A stretch of DNA of 64,000 nt, taken from assembly GCF_018381315.1 (NCBI RefSeq), contig NZ_JAGZSD010000005.1, forward strand, positions 124,001 through 188,000, in the 5' to 3' direction. The notes under the pieces were generated by a model, which was not told where the DNA came from, searched no databases, and saw only the letters and a list, made by a program, of their open reading frames with translations. Of this stretch, positions 61,135 through 64,000 are shown one piece after another (positions within the stretch are counted from its first letter, which is position 1; each line of letters opens with the position of its first letter). The stretch comes from Anaerostipes sp. (GTDB lineage: Bacteria > Bacillota > Clostridia > Lachnospirales > Lachnospiraceae). Position numbers and translations under genes: made by a program.

Positions 61135-62286
61135 TTATTTTCTTCTGCTCTTTAACAGAAACTCCGGTATGACAATCTTGGAATCATGATCCTCTACACT
61201 GGCATTCTCATGTTCCTTGCTCCCATATGTAGCTTCTGTCTTTTCTGCCGGCTCACTTTTAGGCTGGCTGCTGTAGATTGGCTGTCCTGAAAACACAGGG
61301 GGAGGTGTCATGCTCTTCTTTTTAAAGCCTGTCCCTCTGGATGCGTTCTCAGACTGAATCCCTGTAGCAACAATCGTGGCACTGATCTGGTCACCCATAT
61401 CAGAGTTAACCGTACCGAAGATTACATTGACTTCCTGTCCGGCTGTATCTTTCAGGTACTCTACTGCCTGCTGGGCTTCCAGCATTCCGACATCTCCTGA
61501 GAAGTTTACGATGATATCGGTAGCTCCGGAAACTGTAGTTTCCAGGAGCGGGCTTTCCATAGCTGCCTTGATCGCCTCCAACTCCTCGTCTGCAACACCC
61601 ATACCGATGTGTGCGATACCTTTGTCACGCATAACAGTCTGGATATCTGCAAAATCCACGTTAATCAGTCCAGGATTGTAGATCATATCGGTAATACCCT
61701 GAACACCCTGCTGAAGAACCTCGTCTGCTTTCTTCAAAGCGTCCGGAATCGTAGTTTTCTTTTCACAAATCTGAAGAAGCTTGTCATTCGGAATCACAAT
61801 CATCGTGTCAACCTGATCCTGAAGCCGGGCCACTCCGGCAATAGCGTTGTTCATACGCGGCTTGCCTTCAAAGGTAAACGGCTTTGTGACAACACCTACT
61901 GTCAGGATACCAAGTGCTTTTGAAATCTCAGCAATCACCGGAGCTGCACCTGTCCCTGTTCCGCCTCCCATACCGCAGGTTACAAACACCATGTCAGCGC
62001 CCTGAACCAGCTGGGTAATCTCATCACGATTTTCTTCAACTGCTGCTTCTCCGATCTCAGGTTTTGCACCGGCACCGAGACCTTTGGTCAGCTTTTCTCC
62101 GATCTGGATCTTTGTAGAGCACTTGCATAAAGACAGGGCCTGCCTGTCCGTATTGATTCCAACAAGTTCTACTCCCTGTATATTCTCATCAACCATTCGG
62201 TTGACTGCATTGTTGCCGGCTCCTCCGACCCCGATGACTAAAATTCTGGCTTGTGTGTTTTCTACATTAGGCATAATCTCGACCAC
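61135..62286 (-). CDS. ftsZ: Cell division protein FtsZ
   Basis: 383 residues from the GTG at 62286 (GGAGGAG upstream). GTPase that forms the division ring. VGGAGNNAVNRM and the tubulin signature GGGTGTGAAPV are intact; the C-terminal tail ends KIVIPEFLLKSRRK, the peptide that binds FtsA or SepF. ftsA is not upstream. Confidence 0.98.
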   Translation of the reverse strand: MVEIMPNVENTQARILVIGVGGAGNNAVNRMVDENIQGVELVGINTDRQALSLCKCSTKIQIGEKLTKGLGAGAKPEIGEAAVEENRDEITQLVQGADMVFVTCGMGGGTGTGAAPVIAEISKALGILTVGVVTKPFTFEGKPRMNNAIAGVARLQDQVDTMIVIPNDKLLQICEKKTTIPDALKKADEVLQQGVQGITDMIYNPGLINVDFADIQTVMRDKGIAHIGMGVADEELEAIKAAMESPLLETTVSGATDIIVNFSGDVGMLEAQQAVEYLKDTAGQEVNVIFGTVNSDMGDQISATIVATGIQSENASRGTGFKKKSMTPPPVFSGQPIYSSQPKSEPAEKTEATYGSKEHENASVEDHDSKIVIPEFLLKSRRK

Positions 62287-62388
62287 GATGCTCCTCCTTC
62301 AATATCTATCTCAAATTTTCTTATACTCATCCACATTATCACTATTCTTATATTCTTATATGATACAGTTTTTCACTTAAACTTTCAA

Positions 62389-63156
62389 CTACTTTTTCGT
62401 CTTGAAAATTGCGACGGGATTGTCCTTTGTAAAAAATTTCATCGAGATGGTTCCTTTCTTCCCCTTCATTTTTGGAAGAATTCCAGTGAGTTCACTGAGC
62501 TTTAAGTCCAAATCCTGGCTGTTCCAGAGGTTTACGGTGAGGTCTCCGCTGATCAGAAGCGCCTTTCCGTCTGCACTGAAATGGATTTGGCTGACCGGGA
62601 GCCCGTACTTGTCAATGGCCATGGTAATTTTTAGTATCTGCGAAAAAACACTGTTTTTCTTTTCCGGAATCTTTTCTCCAAGGGCAATTTCCTTGTAGTT
62701 AAGGCCTGTTACCAGCGGAACATCTTCATAGTGTTTCTCATAAATTTCCAGCGCATATCCTTCCCTGTCAAAGTAAACATACTTGCCGTTATAGTTCAAA
62801 CACCCTGCCCTTTTCTTTTCATTGACATGGACGGTCACCTGATCCGTCCCCTGCAGTGAAATATCCACAGACTTTATAAACGGAAGAGTCTTTACCGGAG
62901 AAAGTTTGTTCCTCAGGTATAAGACCAGCCCGTTTCCCACATATGTATTTTGTTTCAGGGCAGCTGCGATCTCTCCTTCCGTGTAATGATCATTTCCTGT
63001 TACAACCATTTTTTTGGTCTGAAAGACACCAAACAGCACAATACATATAAGGATCAGCAGAACCGCTGCGCACAGGAATATCTTTTTCTTATGGCCCGGC
63101 CCGTTTTTTTGCTTTTTGGCCTGGCTGATTGTTATAATCTTTTCATTTTTATCCAT
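62389..63156 (-). CDS. ftsQ: Cell division protein FtsQ/DivIB
   Basis: 255 residues. Cytoplasmic basic tail, one membrane helix (residues about 25-45), a POTRA domain (VTGNDHYTEGEIAAAL ...) and beta domain. Scaffold of the divisome. Just 11 bp after ftsW. Confidence 0.93.
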   Translation of the reverse strand: MDKNEKIITISQAKKQKNGPGHKKKIFLCAAVLLILICIVLFGVFQTKKMVVTGNDHYTEGEIAAALKQNTYVGNGLVLYLRNKLSPVKTLPFIKSVDISLQGTDQVTVHVNEKKRAGCLNYNGKYVYFDREGYALEIYEKHYEDVPLVTGLNYKEIALGEKIPEKKNSVFSQILKITMAIDKYGLPVSQIHFSADGKALLISGDLTVNLWNSQDLDLKLSELTGILPKMKGKKGTISMKFFTKDNPVAIFKTKK

Positions 63157-63167
63157 AAGCAGTTCCT

Positions 63168-64000
63168 TTACATCCGTATTTTTCTGGATACTGACAGGAC
63201 CAGGCCCATCTCCGCCATAACCACCAGAATTGAAGTACCGCCGTAACTGATAAAGGGCAGCGGGATTCCGGTAGGCGGAATCGTGTTTGTTACTACTGCA
63301 ATATTAATAAAAACCTGCACTCCGATATGGATCATAAAACCGATGACAATCAAAGAACCAAACAAATCATCAGAGTTCATTGCAATCAAAAGCATTCTCC
63401 AGATCAAGAGCATGAACAGCAAAATAAGACAGACAGCTCCGAACAGCCCCAGTTCCTCACATATGATTGAAAATATCATATCATTATGGGATTCCGGTAT
63501 AAATCCCATCTTCTGCATACTCTGCCCCAGGCCTTTTCCAAACAGTCCTCCGGAACCTATTGCATACAGTGCCTGCATCGTCTGAAGCCCCTTTGGGTGT
63601 GTCTCAGGATTTTTCCAGATCGCCACACGTTCATTCCGGTAGCTGTTGGAAAATGTCAGATACAGAACCAGTCCCGCCACGCCGGACAGTGCGATTCCCA
63701 ACAGTTCTTTGGTTTTTGGGCTCACTACAAAAATCATAACCCCTACCATTGCTGTCAGTACTATGGCTGTACTTAGATTCTGGTAAGCAACGAGACCGAT
63801 GATGGGCAGACAGCGCACAATGACTTTTACTGCTGCAGCCATAGTCCTCATCCTGTGGGCATTCTTCGACAGTATGTAAGCGAGGTAGATCACAAGAAAA
63901 ATCTTTGCCACCTCAGACGGCTGGAACTGGAATCCTCCAATAGAGATCCACCGCACCGCACCCTTTTTGGCCGCTCCTATAAATAACACAATGATCAAAA
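63168..64000 (-). CDS. ftsW: SEDS-family peptidoglycan glycosyltransferase FtsW, 5'-truncated
   Basis: 277 codons visible; the N-terminal part lies beyond the right edge. Multi-helix SEDS protein with GGFQFQPSEVAKIF, a large outside loop ending in GGLFGKGLGQSMQKMGFIPESHNDMIF, and the C-terminal PPTGIPLPFISYGGTS. FtsW rather than RodA is inferred from the neighbours ftsQ and ftsZ. Confidence 0.93.
   Translation of the reverse strand, partial: LIIVLFIGAAKKGAVRWISIGGFQFQPSEVAKIFLVIYLAYILSKNAHRMRTMAAAVKVIVRCLPIIGLVAYQNLSTAIVLTAMVGVMIFVVSPKTKELLGIALSGVAGLVLYLTFSNSYRNERVAIWKNPETHPKGLQTMQALYAIGSGGLFGKGLGQSMQKMGFIPESHNDMIFSIICEELGLFGAVCLILLFMLLIWRMLLIAMNSDDLFGSLIVIGFMIHIGVQVFINIAVVTNTIPPTGIPLPFISYGGTSILVVMAEMGLVLSVSRKIRM

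Overview
The window is a dense, mostly minus-strand stretch of chromosome from a spore-forming, low-to-moderate GC Firmicute. SpoIIGA, SigE, Gram-positive FtsZ/DivIB/FtsW, a CIRCE-controlled groESL, NfnAB, clostridial-type PyrDB/PyrK and a sortase-anchored-looking surface protein all point to Clostridia, most likely a Lachnospiraceae gut anaerobe. The genus is not resolved from sequence alone. No rRNA, tRNA, CRISPR array, prophage or intact insertion sequence is seen.

Layout, left to right. 1-3.2 kb: the 3'-truncated end of an RND efflux pump with a long coiled-coil insertion, divergent from an Fe/Mn superoxide dismutase. 3.2-7.5 kb: guaB, then nfnA-nfnB (electron-bifurcating transhydrogenase) with an orphan sorbitol-type PTS IIA protein. 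7.6-11.5 kb: a heptad-repeat coiled-coil protein, groES-groEL behind a perfect CIRCE operator, and a GrpB-family protein. 11.5-17.9 kb: a GntR regulator-clpC-unknown-radA-glnS run, in which GntR sits where CtsR normally would. 18-28.8 kb: one long co-directional series, pyrF-pyrK-pyrD-CBS-pyrE-VanZ-membrane protein-HD hydrolase-M29 peptidase-purE-purM-purN-purD, joining pyrimidine and purine synthesis. 28.9-35.4 kb: the complete phosphate regulon pstSCAB-phoU-phoB-phoR behind an 11-nt-periodic Pho box.

35.5-42.5 kb is more accessory: a secreted lysine-rich protein, pyrC, a small membrane-anchored protein, and a large surface protein split by a run of 12 G (a likely phase-variable switch), then a GNAT acetyltransferase. 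42.6-49.7 kb: glyS, recO, era, an M16C peptidase and a DMT exporter. 49.7-53 kb: a radical-SAM DNA repair pair with LexA-like boxes, and a TipA-type MerR regulator with its own 19-bp-spacer promoter. 53-55.2 kb: a split late purine module (stand-alone AICAR transformylase plus archaeal-type PurO) behind a ZTP riboswitch. 55.2-59.4 kb: mgsA and two paralogous secreted GH25 lysozymes flanking a lone type IV pilin-like gene. 59.5-64 kb: ftsW (5'-truncated)-divIB-ftsZ-spoIIGA-sigE.

Cutting across these regions is a family of about 60-bp intergenic hairpin repeats (four copies, near 7.7, 35.5, 42.6 and 55.0 kb). Each sits directly downstream of a minus-strand intrinsic terminator, and one lies between the ZTP riboswitch terminator and purO. 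This repeat and the poly-G surface gene are the least explained signals here.
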